Source: Castor canadensis
Lineage: Eukaryota; Chordata; Mammalia; Rodentia; Castoridae
NCBI RefSeq assembly: GCF_047511655.1
Contig: NC_133387.1
Coordinates: 141,666,853 to 141,730,852 of the forward strand
Length of the DNA stretch: 64,000 nt
Direction: 5' to 3'
The notes beneath the pieces are model-generated. The model did no database searches, was not told where the DNA came from, and was given only the letters and a program-made list of their open reading frames with translations. A program made the translations under genes and the position numbers. Shown in pieces: positions 24,814-31,850 of the stretch (the first letter of the stretch is position 1; every line of letters starts with the position of its first letter).

Positions 24814-26273
24814 GAGTGAGAGAGAGGGGAGAAGTGTCACCTGAATGAGTTTCCAAGGATGGGTGACCCAGGCCTGGGTTGCTGTCCAAAGAGAATGCCC
24901 AACCGGTTAGCCAGGCGTCCCCATGCTAAGTGGAGGGGCACCCCAGTGTGCGTAGGAGGCGTGCCTGGCGCAGCGCCTGTGACTTCCGAGACCAAGAGAG
25001 AGAGAGAGCAGGCAGCCCTGAGAAGGGTGACACTTACCGAGTTGGAGGGGAGGAGTAGGTCAGGTGGAGAGCAGTGGAGGAGAAAGGCTAATGATGGATG
25101 AGAAAACTGGCAAAGCAGTAAGGTCCGAAATCCACAGTCTGGAGGCACGTGGGGTCAATTCAGCAGTCTGGGATCCAGAGAGGGAAGGACACGAAGGCCA
25201 AGGGAGCAGCTCCAGGCCAGAGCGTCCTGTTTACCTCTCCCAGGTTTCGGCACCAGATGTAAGGTACTGCCAAATAAAGACCATGCCATGTGAGGAAAAG
25301 AAAGATGTATTGGAACCAGACCTCAGGACTGTCACTGTCAGGTTCAGAATGCAGCATCTTGGCTGAATTGGGTAGTGGGCTTTATAGGAGGGGCCAAACC
25401 AGAGTCTCTGGGCTCCATTTATCTGTGATCACCAGATGGAACAGGTCGACCTGCTGGCTAGTTGAGAAACTGGAGGTTCCTGGGGTGTTTTTCAAGCAGA
25501 GAAACAAACAGGGGAGTTGGGCAAGCAGTCATTAATTCAGGGGGTCTGATTTTGGTGCTAGCCTCGGGACCTTCTGCCTGCCCCAAAAATGTCAGGGACC
25601 TAACAGTTTCATGCATACATTTCAAACATCATGAAATAATCAAAGTAATTCCTAATTTGGGGGAAAAAAAAAGCCATATCACATCAGCAGGGACTCATCC
25701 TGGTATTGCAAGTTCAGAAAGCCAGAACACTTGCTTCTAATGGCGATTTTGCTACTTGTGTGACCTTATATGTGGTGCTCTCACTTTAGGATCTTGTCAC
25801 CCCAGGAGAAGTTACTGGCTCATTGTCTCCTGGGAGCTTATTTAAAATGCAAACCCTGGGTCCCCACCCAGGAACCCTAGGTGAGCAGTGCAAACACAAT
25901 TTGCAGTGCCCTGGTCTCTGAGTCTGTTTTCCCTTTGGTCACCTGAACACCCCACAGGGTTGTGATGAGGAACAGTGAAATAATATGATACACCTGAACT
26001 TCGTTTTAAACTGCAGACCGCACAAAAGCCCTGTCTCCCAGTGGAAAGAGTAGATGGTTATCCTTTCACTACACAAAATGCATCTTAACGTGAATCACCA
26101 TGATGGGGCTGATCTTTCCTGATCTTTGCTTATGACACTAATAATATCTTCCAGATTATGACCTTTCAAAGATGAGGGACTTCATCAACCAGCAAGCTGA
26201 CGCCTACGTGGAGAAAGGCATTCTTGACAAAGAAGAGGCCAGCGCCATCAAGCGTATTTACAGCAGCCTGTAA
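2148..26273 (+). CDS. SCG3: SCG3, secretogranin III, C-terminal half (5 exons, 5'-incomplete in window)
   Basis: Coding exons lie at 2148-2264, 6576-6659, 8339-8476, 16286-16366 and 26155-26273, all with AG/GT borders. Every junction splits a codon after its first base, so the frame runs through to TAA at 26271-26273. The product matches the C-terminal ~178 residues of the ~468-aa secretogranin III: the [14 protein letters not shown] stretch, a Lys/Glu-rich acidic middle ([17 protein letters not shown]), [17 protein letters not shown], and the end [14 protein letters not shown]. Known role (family knowledge): a granin of neuroendocrine dense-core vesicles that binds cholesterol-rich membrane and chromogranin A and helps sort cargo into secretory granules. 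The signal peptide and N-terminal exons lie upstream of the window. No stop or frameshift was seen in the exons. The last intron holds an antisense retroviral fossil. Confidence 0.96.
2610..2755 (+). repeat. MIR SINE
   Basis: The MIR core-like order is visible: 'gtcaggagtcctgactcctg', 'agctctgcca', then 'tcactttctacatccataaa'. It is old and degraded. Confidence 0.5.
2885..3085. mobile_element. MER20-like hAT-Charlie DNA transposon
   Basis: 'aaagttttattggaatacag', 'ctatccatggct', 'agcagagttgagtagt' and 'aaagcctaaaatatttacta' in order match the MER20-type hAT element. Both ends are eroded. MER20 is inactive in modern mammals. Confidence 0.65.
3293..3445 (-). repeat. Composite SINE, partial
   Basis: 'ggtggcattggagtttgaac' marks the complement of the 3' unit. 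Part of the middle unit follows, degraded. Confidence 0.75.
3874..4196 (-). repeat. Composite SINE, near full length (three units)
   Basis: In plus orientation: the complement of the tRNA-like unit ('actagggtttgaactcaggg'), then two 7SL-like units, each ending in a 'gagtagctgggat' or 'gagtagctaggat' type block. Confidence 0.85.
4326..4430 (-). repeat. Composite-SINE 3' unit
   Basis: Poly(T), then 'gtggttctgggatttgaact' and 'gccacttgagccacagcccc'. Confidence 0.85.
4638..4716 (-). repeat. B1-like (7SL-derived) fragment
   Basis: 'ctcaagtgatcctcctgcct' followed by 'gtagctgggactataagcac' and 'gccaccacacctggct'. Confidence 0.75.
4850..5020 (-). repeat. Composite SINE, partial
   Basis: The complement of the tRNA-like unit ('gtggtactgcagtttgaacc') is followed by 7SL-like 'gggtcagcctgggcaacaca'. 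Confidence 0.75.
5525..5614 (-). repeat. Composite-SINE 3' unit
   Basis: 'ggcagtactggggcttgaaa' to 'taccacttgagtcactcgcc'. An (AAT)n run adjoins at ~5,508. Confidence 0.8.
6576..6659 (+). CDS. SCG3: SCG3 coding exon ([17 protein letters not shown]…)
   Basis: The 84-nt exon follows a pyrimidine-rich tract ending TCCAG and ends CCAG before GTAGGA. It encodes [18 protein letters not shown] and then DNKDKLFP, matching secretogranin III in frame with its neighbours. Confidence 0.95.
6828..6926 (-). repeat. ID-like SINE
   Basis: 'aggaatcaaacccagagcct' to 'taccactgagccacatcccc', the complement of an ID-type tRNA unit. Confidence 0.75.
7409..7482 (-). repeat. ID-like SINE, partial
   Basis: 'gatgctggggattgaactca' with 'atgctaggcaagtgcttccc'. 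Confidence 0.7.
7540..7640 (+). repeat. B1-like fragment
   Basis: 'tgcatgcctgtagttcaaac' and 'aaaggccagtctggggaaca' fit a 7SL-like unit. Confidence 0.55.
7913..8000 (+). repeat. Composite-SINE 3' unit
   Basis: 'ctgggggtatgtctcaagtg' to 'gagttcaaaccccaatacca', then an A-rich tail. Confidence 0.85.
8010..8297 (+). repeat. Composite SINE, near full length
   Basis: A 7SL-like unit ('taggcatggtagctcaaacc'), a second 7SL-like unit ('gccagcccagacataaaagt') and the tRNA-like unit ('gagttcaaaccccagtactg'), with an (AAG)n tail. Confidence 0.85.
8339..8476 (+). CDS. SCG3: SCG3 coding exon (acidic/Lys-rich segment)
   Basis: The 138-nt exon follows TGTTTACAG and ends before GTATGA. It encodes [19 protein letters not shown], then [18 protein letters not shown] and SGGKTDEPK, the charged low-complexity segment typical of granins. 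A composite SINE ends about 40 bp upstream, close to the acceptor. Confidence 0.95.
8690..9480 (-). mobile_element. Old LINE-1 3' end (L1M-like)
   Basis: The minus-strand sequence resembles the L1M 3' region. In plus orientation it includes 'cctggcaaccactattcta' and 'gaacaatgctgctatgaac'. A (TATG)/(TA)n tract has expanded inside it at ~9,064-9,125. Confidence 0.75.
9062..9125 (+). repeat. (TATG)n/(TA)n microsatellite
   Basis: TGTATGTATGTATC followed by alternating TATATA runs, within an old L1 end. Confidence 0.85.
9871..10251 (-). mobile_element. MaLR-type solo LTR (MST/ORR1-like)
   Basis: Read on the minus strand it begins TGCTGTAGTCTAGATTTGGAG and passes through GGAGGTGG and TGTGAGCCCAAATAAGCC, with a TGTTATAG-like stretch near the end. 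These are hallmarks of mammalian MaLR (ERVL-MaLR) LTRs. It is 381 bp, bounded by TG/CA and clearly old. It is a fossil without internal genes. Confidence 0.7.
10846..11010 (-). repeat. B1-like SINE
   Basis: 'gtctcattatgtagctgaga' and 'gactggcctcaaactctcca', then 'ctagtgctgagattacagg'. Confidence 0.75.
11478..11574 (-). repeat. Composite-SINE 3' unit
   Basis: Poly(T), then 'gatggtattggggattgaat' and 'aggtgctcttctacttgaac'. Confidence 0.8.
11598..11684 (+). repeat. Composite-SINE 3' unit with target duplication
   Basis: 'agtggctcaagtgatagagt' to 'gagttcaaaccccagtacca'. AGGATATTTTTAAATGTTG occurs at both 11,579-11,597 and 11,696-11,714, a 19-bp flanking duplication. Confidence 0.88.
11720..11932 (+). 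repeat. Composite SINE, internally shortened
   Basis: A 7SL-like start ('ggctcgtgcctataatccta') joins a tRNA-like unit ('gtgcctcaagcggtacagtg'). Confidence 0.8.
13703..13825 (+). repeat. B1-like SINE with (GA)n tail
   Basis: 'gtgactgtaataccagcact', 'aaggccagcctgggctacaa', then (GA)n. Confidence 0.8.
14058..14147 (-). repeat. Composite-SINE 3' unit with perfect target duplication
   Basis: Poly(T), then 'ggcggtactggggtttgaac'. ATGAAGTTGAATTCTTT flanks it at 14,041-14,057 and 14,148-14,164, an exact 17-bp duplication indicating a young insertion. Confidence 0.92.
14850..15060 (+). repeat. MIR SINE
   Basis: 'tctccgtttcttcatctgta' is followed by 'caatgggatgataataaggc' and 'ggttgttgtgaagagtagat', then 'ccctggcacaca'. 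This is a clear MIR core and 3' end. Confidence 0.8.
15876..16092 (-). repeat. Composite SINE (tRNA-like plus one 7SL-like unit)
   Basis: 'tggtggtactaggtcttcac' complement unit, then 'cctgggccggcctcgcactg' and 'aagtagctgggattatagac'. It ends about 190 bp before an SCG3 exon. Confidence 0.85.
16286..16366 (+). CDS. SCG3: SCG3 coding exon ([20 protein letters not shown]…)
   Basis: The 81-nt exon sits between a TTTTCTAG acceptor and a GTAGGTA donor. It encodes [19 protein letters not shown] and then NKKGNKE, a strongly conserved helical stretch of SCG3. Confidence 0.95.
17490..18060. mobile_element. Old unidentified repeat, probably DNA transposon, split by a SINE
   Basis: 'aatttcgtcattgtgc', 'gtgtacttatgtaaacct' and 'caggaccactgtctacggta' recall a widespread mammalian interspersed repeat that I cannot name with certainty. 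A composite SINE (~17,628-17,762) interrupts it. Confidence 0.35.
17628..17762 (+). repeat. Composite SINE, shortened
   Basis: 'gttcaaggccagccatagca' joins 'catgcacaaggccctgggtt' and a (GA)n tail. It sits inside an older repeat. Confidence 0.7.
18715..19062 (-). repeat. Composite SINE, near full length
   Basis: 'ggtggtatgggatttgaact', then two 7SL-like units ('aggtagctggaattacatgt' and 'gagtaactgggattacaagc'). Confidence 0.85.
19325..19410 (+). repeat. Composite-SINE 3' unit
   Basis: 'ctgggagtatggctcaagtg' to 'aagttcaaatcccagttcca'. Confidence 0.85.
19412..19500 (-). repeat. Composite-SINE 3' unit, inverted next to the previous one
   Basis: 'gattggtctcagggccttga' to 'ctaccacctaatacatgcct', head-to-head with the plus-strand copy just before it. 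Confidence 0.75.
19680..19780 (+). repeat. B1-like SINE fragment
   Basis: 'gagcatggtagcccacagct' and 'gaggatcacttgagcccatt'. Confidence 0.65.
19952..20285 (+). repeat. Composite SINE, full length (three units)
   Basis: Unit 1 ends 'gagaccccatctcaaccaat', unit 2 ends 'aaaccctatctcaaaaacaa' and unit 3 runs 'gggagcatggtttaagtggt' to a poly(A) tail. This is a clean example of the family. Confidence 0.9.
20335..20480 (+). repeat. MIR SINE
   Basis: 'aaccctggctctgcctctat', 'gtttcttcatccctgaaatg' and 'gggttaccaatgc' follow the MIR core order. Confidence 0.6.
20942..21304 (-). repeat. 3' LTR of the ERV fossil
   Basis: It aligns with the 25,258-25,605 LTR over almost its whole length at roughly 88-90% identity by eye. 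It is bounded by TG/CA and by the shared GTTTC target duplication. Confidence 0.88.
21560..21860 (-). pseudogene. ERV env remains (transmembrane subunit C-terminus)
   Basis: A hydrophobic membrane-anchor-like stretch ([20 protein letters not shown]) is followed by a charged tail just before the 3' LTR, as expected for the end of Env-TM. Only the C-terminal part is recognisable. Confidence 0.6.
21860..22720 (-). pseudogene. ERV pol remains (reverse transcriptase and integrase parts)
   Basis: Fragments resemble gammaretroviral reverse transcriptase (a [14 protein letters not shown]-like stretch) and, nearer 21,880-22,190, the integrase C-terminal domain ([24 protein letters not shown]). Only part of pol is represented. 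Confidence 0.7.
22690..23165. other. AT-rich block of unknown origin inside the ERV
   Basis: This ~475-bp tract is strikingly A/T-rich, unlike the GC-richer retroviral sequence on both sides. I could match it to no retroviral domain and no repeat I know. It may be a nested insertion or acquired sequence. No terminal repeats or duplication were identified. Confidence 0.45.
23280..24591 (-). pseudogene. ERV gag remains
   Basis: The region opens with a Met-Gly start ([13 protein letters not shown]), as expected for a myristoylated matrix. A Pro/Ser-rich stretch and capsid-like sequence follow, then zinc-knuckle nucleocapsid sequence including [14 protein letters not shown] near 23,442-23,486. 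Family knowledge places these as matrix, p12-like, capsid and nucleocapsid. It is a fossil and not expected to be functional. Confidence 0.75.
24595..24835 (+). repeat. (GA)n/(GGGA)n purine tracts inside the ERV
   Basis: Runs of GAGAGA and GGGAGGGAGGGA occur at ~24,607-24,625 and 24,760-24,835, in the ERV region between the 5' LTR and gag. Confidence 0.85.
25238..25257 (-). other. ERV primer binding site (tRNA-Phe-like)
   Basis: Minus-strand TGGTGCCGAAACCTGGGA lies a few bases inside the 5' LTR. The 3' end of mammalian tRNA-Phe (CCCGGGTTTCGGCACCA) is complementary at all but one position. Confidence 0.75.
25258..25605 (-). repeat. 5' LTR of the ERV fossil
   Basis: On the minus strand it starts TGTTAGGTCCC and ends CCTTACA, followed at once by the primer binding site. 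It pairs with 20,942-21,304. Confidence 0.88.
25795..25930. mobile_element. Possible MER5-like hAT fragment
   Basis: 'gggagcttatttaaaatgca' followed by 'cctgggtccccaccca' resembles the MER5 core. The match is short and degraded. Confidence 0.35.
26155..26273 (+). CDS. SCG3: SCG3 terminal coding exon with stop
   Basis: The exon follows an ATATCTTCCAG acceptor and encodes [19 protein letters not shown], then [20 protein letters not shown], before TAA at 26271-26273. The IKRIYSSL end is the usual C-terminus of secretogranin III. Confidence 0.96.
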
Positions 26274-26730
26274 ATATGGCGAAAGATCCAGAAGTCTCTT
26301 GACTGTTCCAGAAAACATAATGTAGCTTAAAACACTTCTAATTCTGCGATTCAAGTTTTTTCAACCCAAGGATTATTAGCAAGTGTTGAATTTACAGTAG
26401 TTAACCTTTTAGAAGTGGGTGAAACATAGCTTTCTCACCATAAAAATGATCTGAAAAGCAAAGTTGTATGCAAGCTGAGGTTTTGTATGTAGAATCCTTA
26501 TTTCCTCATAGATTTGCATTTCCTAATCAGACAGGCGGGTCTGGAAAAGCCTTGGATGGACTAAACATAAGCTGCCCCGTCTGCCCCGTCTTTCATGCGT
26601 GCGCACTTAAGAAGGAAGGGAAGGCATGCCGGGTACCAAAGCACCTTGTAGAATACATCTGTTTCATGATGTTGCTTTTCTCCCTGGCCCTGTAGGGAGT
26701 TAAAATAAAGTCACATTTCCTCAAAGCCTC
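26274..26730 (+). other. SCG3: SCG3 3' UTR
   Basis: Repeat-poor sequence follows the SCG3 stop codon. A canonical AATAAA lies at 26704-26709, so cleavage is expected about 15-25 bases later. The exact end is inferred. Confidence 0.7.
26704..26709 (+). terminator. SCG3: Putative SCG3 poly(A) signal
   Basis: AATAAA lies about 430 bases after the SCG3 stop, in TTAAAATAAAGTCACATTT context. No other canonical hexamer was noticed between the stop and this one. Confidence 0.65.
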
Positions 26731-27249
26731 TCTAGCTCAGAGCCATCTGCTTCTTCAGCTGCCCTTTTTTTCTGGCTCTCTATTGTGCCCAGTGCCCATT
26801 GAAAAGTTGGCCTAACTTTTGCTGGATTCAGTAACAATTTACCTCCCTCCCCCACTCACAGCATCTCTTCTTAGTTTTCAGACACAGAGTTTGCTGATCT
26901 AGAGGGATGTTTATGTACTCTCCAAGAAGACAAATCAGGTCATCAATAGTACAAAAACAAGGTAAAATGTGATGTCAGAACTCAGTTATCAAAACTGGAT
27001 TTGAACTAAGCCAGGCTATCTCAACAGCAAGCAAAGGACCAGGCCATCGGGTAGAAATTAAGATGAAAATCACTCCATAAGCTGTGAAGCAAGGGAGAAG
27101 TGCTTCCTGGAGGAAAAGGTTAATGAACGTCAGATCCCAGTAACTCCTCTTCCTGAGCCACCACCACAAACAAGGCCCTGGAAACAAGCATACAGTGGCC
27201 AAAGGTCCTCTTAAAATGGGTCAGTGTTCCCAAGCCAAAGAAGGATTTC

Positions 27250-27583
27250 TAGTGACAGATGTGGTGTATCCATGCCGGTAATGCCAGCTACTCGGGAGGC
27301 AGAGCTCAGGAAGATCACAGTTCTAAGCCAGCCCAGACAAAAAGTTGAGACACCTCCCCCCATCTCAATCAATAAGCCAGGCATGGTGGCTCACATCTGT
27401 ATTCACAGCTAAACAGGAGGAAGAGGTAAGCAGATTGGGGTCTGAGGTTAGCCCTGGCCAAAAAGCACAAACTCTTTCTGAAAAATAAAGCAAAAAGGCT
27501 AGAAGCGTGGCACAGGTGGTAGAGGACCTGCCTAGCAAGTTCAAGGCTCTGAGCTCACACCCCAGTTCGAGGAGGGAAAAAAA
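27250..27583 (+). repeat. Composite SINE, full length (three units)
   Basis: 'taatgccagctactcgggag', then 'caggcatggtggctcacatc', then 'agaagcgtggcacaggtggt' and an A-rich tail. Confidence 0.85.
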
Positions 27584-27597
27584 GGACTTTGTAAATA

Positions 27598-27672
27598 AAC
27601 TAGTATAAATTATATACTAGTTTAAATTATATACTAGTATAAATTAATTTTATACTAGTATAAATTAATTTC
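27598..27672. repeat. AT-rich palindromic repeat patch
   Basis: ACTAGTATAAATT/ATATACTAGT-type units repeat three to four times in alternating orientation, forming overlapping palindromes. Confidence 0.75.
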
Positions 27673-27833
27673 TTAAATACTTGTCCGTTTTCCTAACTCA
27701 TAAAAATAGCAAAGTTTTGTGGAATTGGTTGCCACTACTTCAAATGGCCTTCTGGAGCCTATACTGCTGTCTGTCTTGAAGACCCCAATCTGATTTTCAC
27801 CTGTTGGTGAGGACCAGGGACTTACCATCTGTC

Positions 27834-27850
27834 CATGAGAGGCTTCTTTT
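27834..27850. repeat. L1 target-site duplication, 3' side copy
   Basis: CATGAGAGGCTTCTTTT is identical to 31,851-31,867. The TTCTTTT part matches the L1 endonuclease cleavage preference. Confidence 0.9.
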
Positions 27851-28352
27851 TTTTTTTTTTTTTTTTTTCATTTTTCTTTTATTATTCATATGTGCATATG
27901 AGGCTTGGTTCATTTCTCCCCCCTGTGCCCACCCCCTCCCTTACCACCCACTCTGCCCCCTCCCTCTCCCCCCCTCAATACCCAGCAGAAACTATTTTGC
28001 CCTTATCTCTAATTTTGTTGTAGAGAGAGTATAAGCAATAATAGGAAGGAACAAGGGTTTTTGCTGGTTGAGATAAGGATAGCTATACAGGGCATTGACT
28101 CACATTGATTTCCTGTGCGTGGGTGGTACCTTCTAGGTTAATTCTTTTTGATCTCACCTTTTCTCTAGTACCTGTTCCCCTTTTCCTATTGGCCTCAGTT
28201 GCTTTAAGGTATCTGCTTTAGTTTCTCTGCGTTAAGGGAAACAAATGCTAGCTAGTTTTTTAGGTGTCTTACCTATCCTCACCCCTCCCTTGTGTGCTCT
28301 CGCTTTTATCATGTGCTCATAGTCCAGTCCCCTTGTTGTGTTTGCCCTTGAT

Positions 28353-29453
28353 CTAAAGTCCACATATGAGGGAGAACATACGATTTTTGGTCTTTTGAGC
28401 CAGGCTAACCTCACTCAGAATGATGTTCTCCAATTCCATCCATTTACCAGCGAATGATAACATTTCGTTCTTCTTCATGGCTGCATAAAATTCCATTGTG
28501 TATAGATACCACATTTTCTTAATCCATTCATCAGTAGTGGGGCATCTTGGCTGTTTCCATAACTTGGCTATTGTGAATAGTGCCGCAATAAACATGGGTG
28601 TGCAGGTGCCTATGGAGTAACAGTCTTTTGGGTATATCCCCAAGAGTGGTATTGCTGGACCATATGGTAGATCTATGTTTAGATTTTTAAGAAGACTCCA
28701 AGTTTTTTTCCAGAGTGGTTGTACTAGTTTACATTCCCACCAACAGTGTAAGAGGGTTCCTTTTTCCCCGCATCCTCGCCAACACCTGTTGTTGGTGGTG
28801 TTGCTGATGATGGCTATTCTAACAGGGGTGAGGTGGAATCTTAGTGTGGTTTTAATTTGCATTTCCTTTATTGCTAGGGATGGTGAGCATTTTTTCATGT
28901 GTTTTCTGGCCATTTGAATTTCTTCTTTTGAGAAAGTTCTGTTTAGTTCACTTGCCCATTTCTTTATTGGTTCATTAGTTTTGGGAGAATTTAGTTTTTT
29001 AAGTTCCCTGTATATTCTGGTTATCAGTCCTTTGTCTGATGTATAGTTGGCAAATATTTTCTCCCACTCTGTGGGTGTTCTCTTCAGTTTAGAGACCATT
29101 TCTTTTGATGAACAGAAGCTTTTTAGTTTTATGAGGTCCCATTTATCTATGCTATCTCTTAGTTGCTGTGCTGCTGGGGTTTCATTGAGAAAGTTCTTAC
29201 CTATACCTACTAACTCCAGAGTATTTCCTACTCTTTCTTGTATCAACTTAAGAGTTTGGGGTCTGATATTAAGATCCTTGATCCATTTTGAGTTAATCTT
29301 GGTATAGGGTGATATACATGGATCTAGTTTCAGTTTTTTGCAGACTGCTAACCAGTTTTCCCAGCAGTTTTTGTTGAAGAGGCTGCTATTTCTCCATCGT
29401 ATATTTTTAGCTCCTTTGTCAAAGATAAGTTGCTTATAGTTGTGTGGCTTCAT
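28353..29453 (-). pseudogene. L1 ORF2 segment: C-terminal domain
   Basis: The 366-residue frame starts [20 protein letters not shown] and includes [14 protein letters not shown], the Cys/His-rich [20 protein letters not shown] and [13 protein letters not shown]. It ends at the natural ORF2 end (MFSLICGL) before the 3' UTR. Confidence 0.95.
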
Positions 29454-29484
29454 ATCTGGATCCTCTTTTCTGTTCCACTGGTCT

Positions 29485-30957
29485 TCATCTGTTTTTGTGC
29501 CAGTACCATGCTGTTTTTATTGTTATTGCTTTGTAATATAGTTTGAAGTCAGGTATTGTGATACCTCCTGCATTGTTCTTTTGACTGAGTATTGCCTTGG
29601 CTATTCGTGGCCTCTTGTGTTTCCATATAAATTTCACAGTAGATTTTTCGATCTCTTTAATGAATGTCATTGGAATTTTGATGGGAATTGCATTAAACAT
29701 GTAGATTACTTTGGGGAGTATCGACATTTTTACTATGTTGATTCTACCAATCCATGAGCATGGGAGATCTCTCCACTTTCTATAGTCTTCCTCAATCTCT
29801 TTCTTCAGAAGTGTATAGTTTTCCTTGTAGAGGTCTTTCACATCTTTTGTTAGGTTTACACCTAGGTATTTGATTTTGTTTGAGGCTATTGTAAATGGAA
29901 TTGTTTTCATACATTCTTTTTCCGTTTGCTCATTGTTAGTGTATAGAAATGCTAATGATTTTTCTATGTTGATTTTATATCCTGCTACCTTGCTATAGCT
30001 ATTGATGATGTCTAGAAGCTTCTGAGTAGAGTTTTTTGGGTCTTTAAGGTATAGGATCATGTCGTCTGCAAATAGGGATATTTTGACAGTTTCTTTACCT
30101 ATTTGTATTCCTTTTATTCCTTCTTCTTGCCTAATTGCTCTGGCTAGGAATTCCAGTACTATGTTGAATAGGAGTGGAGATAGTGGGCATCCTTGTCTGG
30201 TTCCTGATTTTAGAGGGAATGGTTTTAATTTTTCTCCGTTAAGTATAATGCTGGCTGTAGGTTTGTCATATATAGCTTTTATAATGTTGAGGAACTTTCC
30301 TTCTATTCCTAGTTTTCTTAGAGCTTTTATCATGAAATGATGTTGGATCTTATCAAAGGCTTTTTCTGCATCTATTGAGATGATCAAGGGGTTTTTGTCT
30401 TTGCTTCTGTTAATGTGGTTTATTACGTTTATTGATTTTCGTATGTTGAACCACCCCTGCATCCCTGGGATGAAGCGTACCTGGTCGTGGTGAATAATCT
30501 TTTTGATATGTTGCTGAATTCGATTTGCCATTATTTTGTTGAGGATTTTTGCATCAATGTTCATTAAGGAGATTGGCCTATAGTTCTCCTTTTTGGAGGT
30601 GTCTTTGCCTGGTTTTGGGATAAGTGTAATACTGGCTTCATAAAATGTGTTTGGCAGTTTTCCTTCCCTTTCTATTTCATGGAACAGTTTAAGGAGGGTT
30701 GGTATCAGTTCTTCTTTAAAGGTCTGATAGAATTCAGCAGAGAATCCATCAGGTCCTGGACTTTTCTTTTTGGGGAGACTCTTGATTGCTGCTTCAATTT
30801 CATTTTGTGTTATAGGTCTATTCAGGTGATTAATTTCCTCTTGGTTCAGTTTTGGATGATCATATGTATCTAGAAATCTGTCCATTTCTTTTAGATTTTC
30901 AAATTTATTTGAATATAGGTTCTCAAAGTAGTCTCTGATGATTTCCTGGACTTCCAT
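29485..30957 (-). pseudogene. L1 ORF2 segment: reverse transcriptase domain
   Basis: The 490-residue open frame has the L1 RT blocks [63 protein letters not shown] and [11 protein letters not shown], so the catalytic Asp pair is kept. It ends in TAWYWHKNR at a frameshift near 29,480. Confidence 0.95.
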
Positions 30958-31850
30958 GTGTTTGTTGTTATCTCCCCTTTTGCATTCCTGATTCTACTAA
31001 TTTGGGTTTTTTCTCTCCTCATTTTAGTCAGGTTTGCCAGGGGTCTATCGATCTTGTTTATTTTTTCAAAGAACCAACTTTTTGTTTCATTAATTCTTTG
31101 TATGGTTTTTTTGGTTTCTGTTTCATTGATTTCAGCTCTTATTTTTATTATTTCTCTCCTTCTATTTGTTTTGGGATTTGCTTGTTCTTGTTTTTCTAGG
31201 AGTTTGAGATGTATCATTAGGTCATTGATTTGGGATCTTTCAATCTTTTTAATATATGCACTCATGGCTATAAACTTTCCTCTCAAGACTGCCTTAGCTG
31301 TGTCCCATAGGTTCCGGTAGGTTGTGTTTTCATTTTCATTGACTTCCAGGAACTTTTTAATTTCCTCTTTTATTGCATCGATGATCCACTCTTCATTAAG
31401 TAATGAGTTATTTAGTTTCCAGCTGTTTGCATGTTTTTTGTCTTTACTTTTGTTGTTGAGTTCTACTTTTACTGCATTGTGGTCAGACAGTATGCACGGT
31501 ATTATTTCTATTTTCTTATATTTGCTGAGACTTGCTTTGTGCCCTAGGATATGATCTATTTTGGAGAAGGTTCCATGGGCTGCTGAGAAGAATGTATATT
31601 GTGTAGAGGTTGGATGAAATGTTCTGTAGACATCTACTAGGTCCACTTGATCTATTGCATATTTTAGATCTTGGATTTCTTTATTGATTTTTTGTTTGGA
31701 TGACCTATCTATTGATGATAATGGAGTGTTAAAGTCTCCCACAACCACTGTGTTGGCGTTTATATATGCTTTTAGGTCTTTCAGGGTATGTTTGATGAAA
31801 TTGGGTGCGTTGACATTGGGTGCGTACAGATTGATGATTATTATTTCCTT
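30891..31850 (-). pseudogene. L1 ORF2 segment: endonuclease to RT N-terminal region
   Basis: The open frame encodes the C-terminal part of the L1 endonuclease ([44 protein letters not shown]) and the linker ([18 protein letters not shown]). It shifts frame near 30,950 within KGEITTNT. The frame upstream of 31,850 belongs to flanking DNA. Confidence 0.9.

Larger units (their letters stand above)
20942..25605 (-). mobile_element. Endogenous retrovirus fossil, class I (gammaretrovirus-like), tRNA-Phe primer type
   Basis: Two related LTRs (20,942-21,304 and 25,258-25,605), each bounded by TG...CA, flank retroviral remains on the minus strand, antisense to SCG3. The same five bases, GTTTC, lie on both outer sides (20,937-20,941 and 25,606-25,610), a target-site duplication. 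Next to the 5' LTR is TGGTGCCGAAACCTGGGA, nearly complementary to the 3' end of tRNA-Phe, as in ERV-F-type class I elements. Gag, integrase/pol and Env-TM parts are recognisable in order. At 4.7 kb it is about half the length of a complete provirus and is clearly broken, with many lesions. The LTRs differ at roughly a tenth of positions by eye, suggesting an age of some tens of millions of years. Confidence 0.88.
16367..26154 (+). other. SCG3: SCG3 last intron, containing ERV fossil
   Basis: This 9.8-kb intron contains an unidentified old repeat (~17.5-18.06 kb), SINEs at 17.6-20.3 kb, the antisense endogenous retrovirus at 20,942-25,605 and a MER5-like trace near 25.8 kb. Bases 16,370-17,490 have a long minus-strand open frame but nothing recognisable. 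Confidence 0.85.
27851..31850 (-). mobile_element. LINE-1, 5'-truncated, with ORF2 remains
   Basis: This ~4-kb L1 on the minus strand has its poly(A) end at 27,851-27,869 and perfect 17-bp target duplications (27,834-27,850 and 31,851-31,867). It lacks the 5' UTR and ORF1 and starts inside the ORF2 endonuclease domain (IINLYAPN..., [11 protein letters not shown]). The reverse transcriptase retains FADDM and [14 protein letters not shown], and the Cys-rich C-terminus ([20 protein letters not shown]) is present. ORF2 is interrupted by at least two frameshifts, near 30,950 and 29,480. Truncation and frameshifts make it non-autonomous. The long uninterrupted frames suggest a fairly recent insertion. 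Confidence 0.95.
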
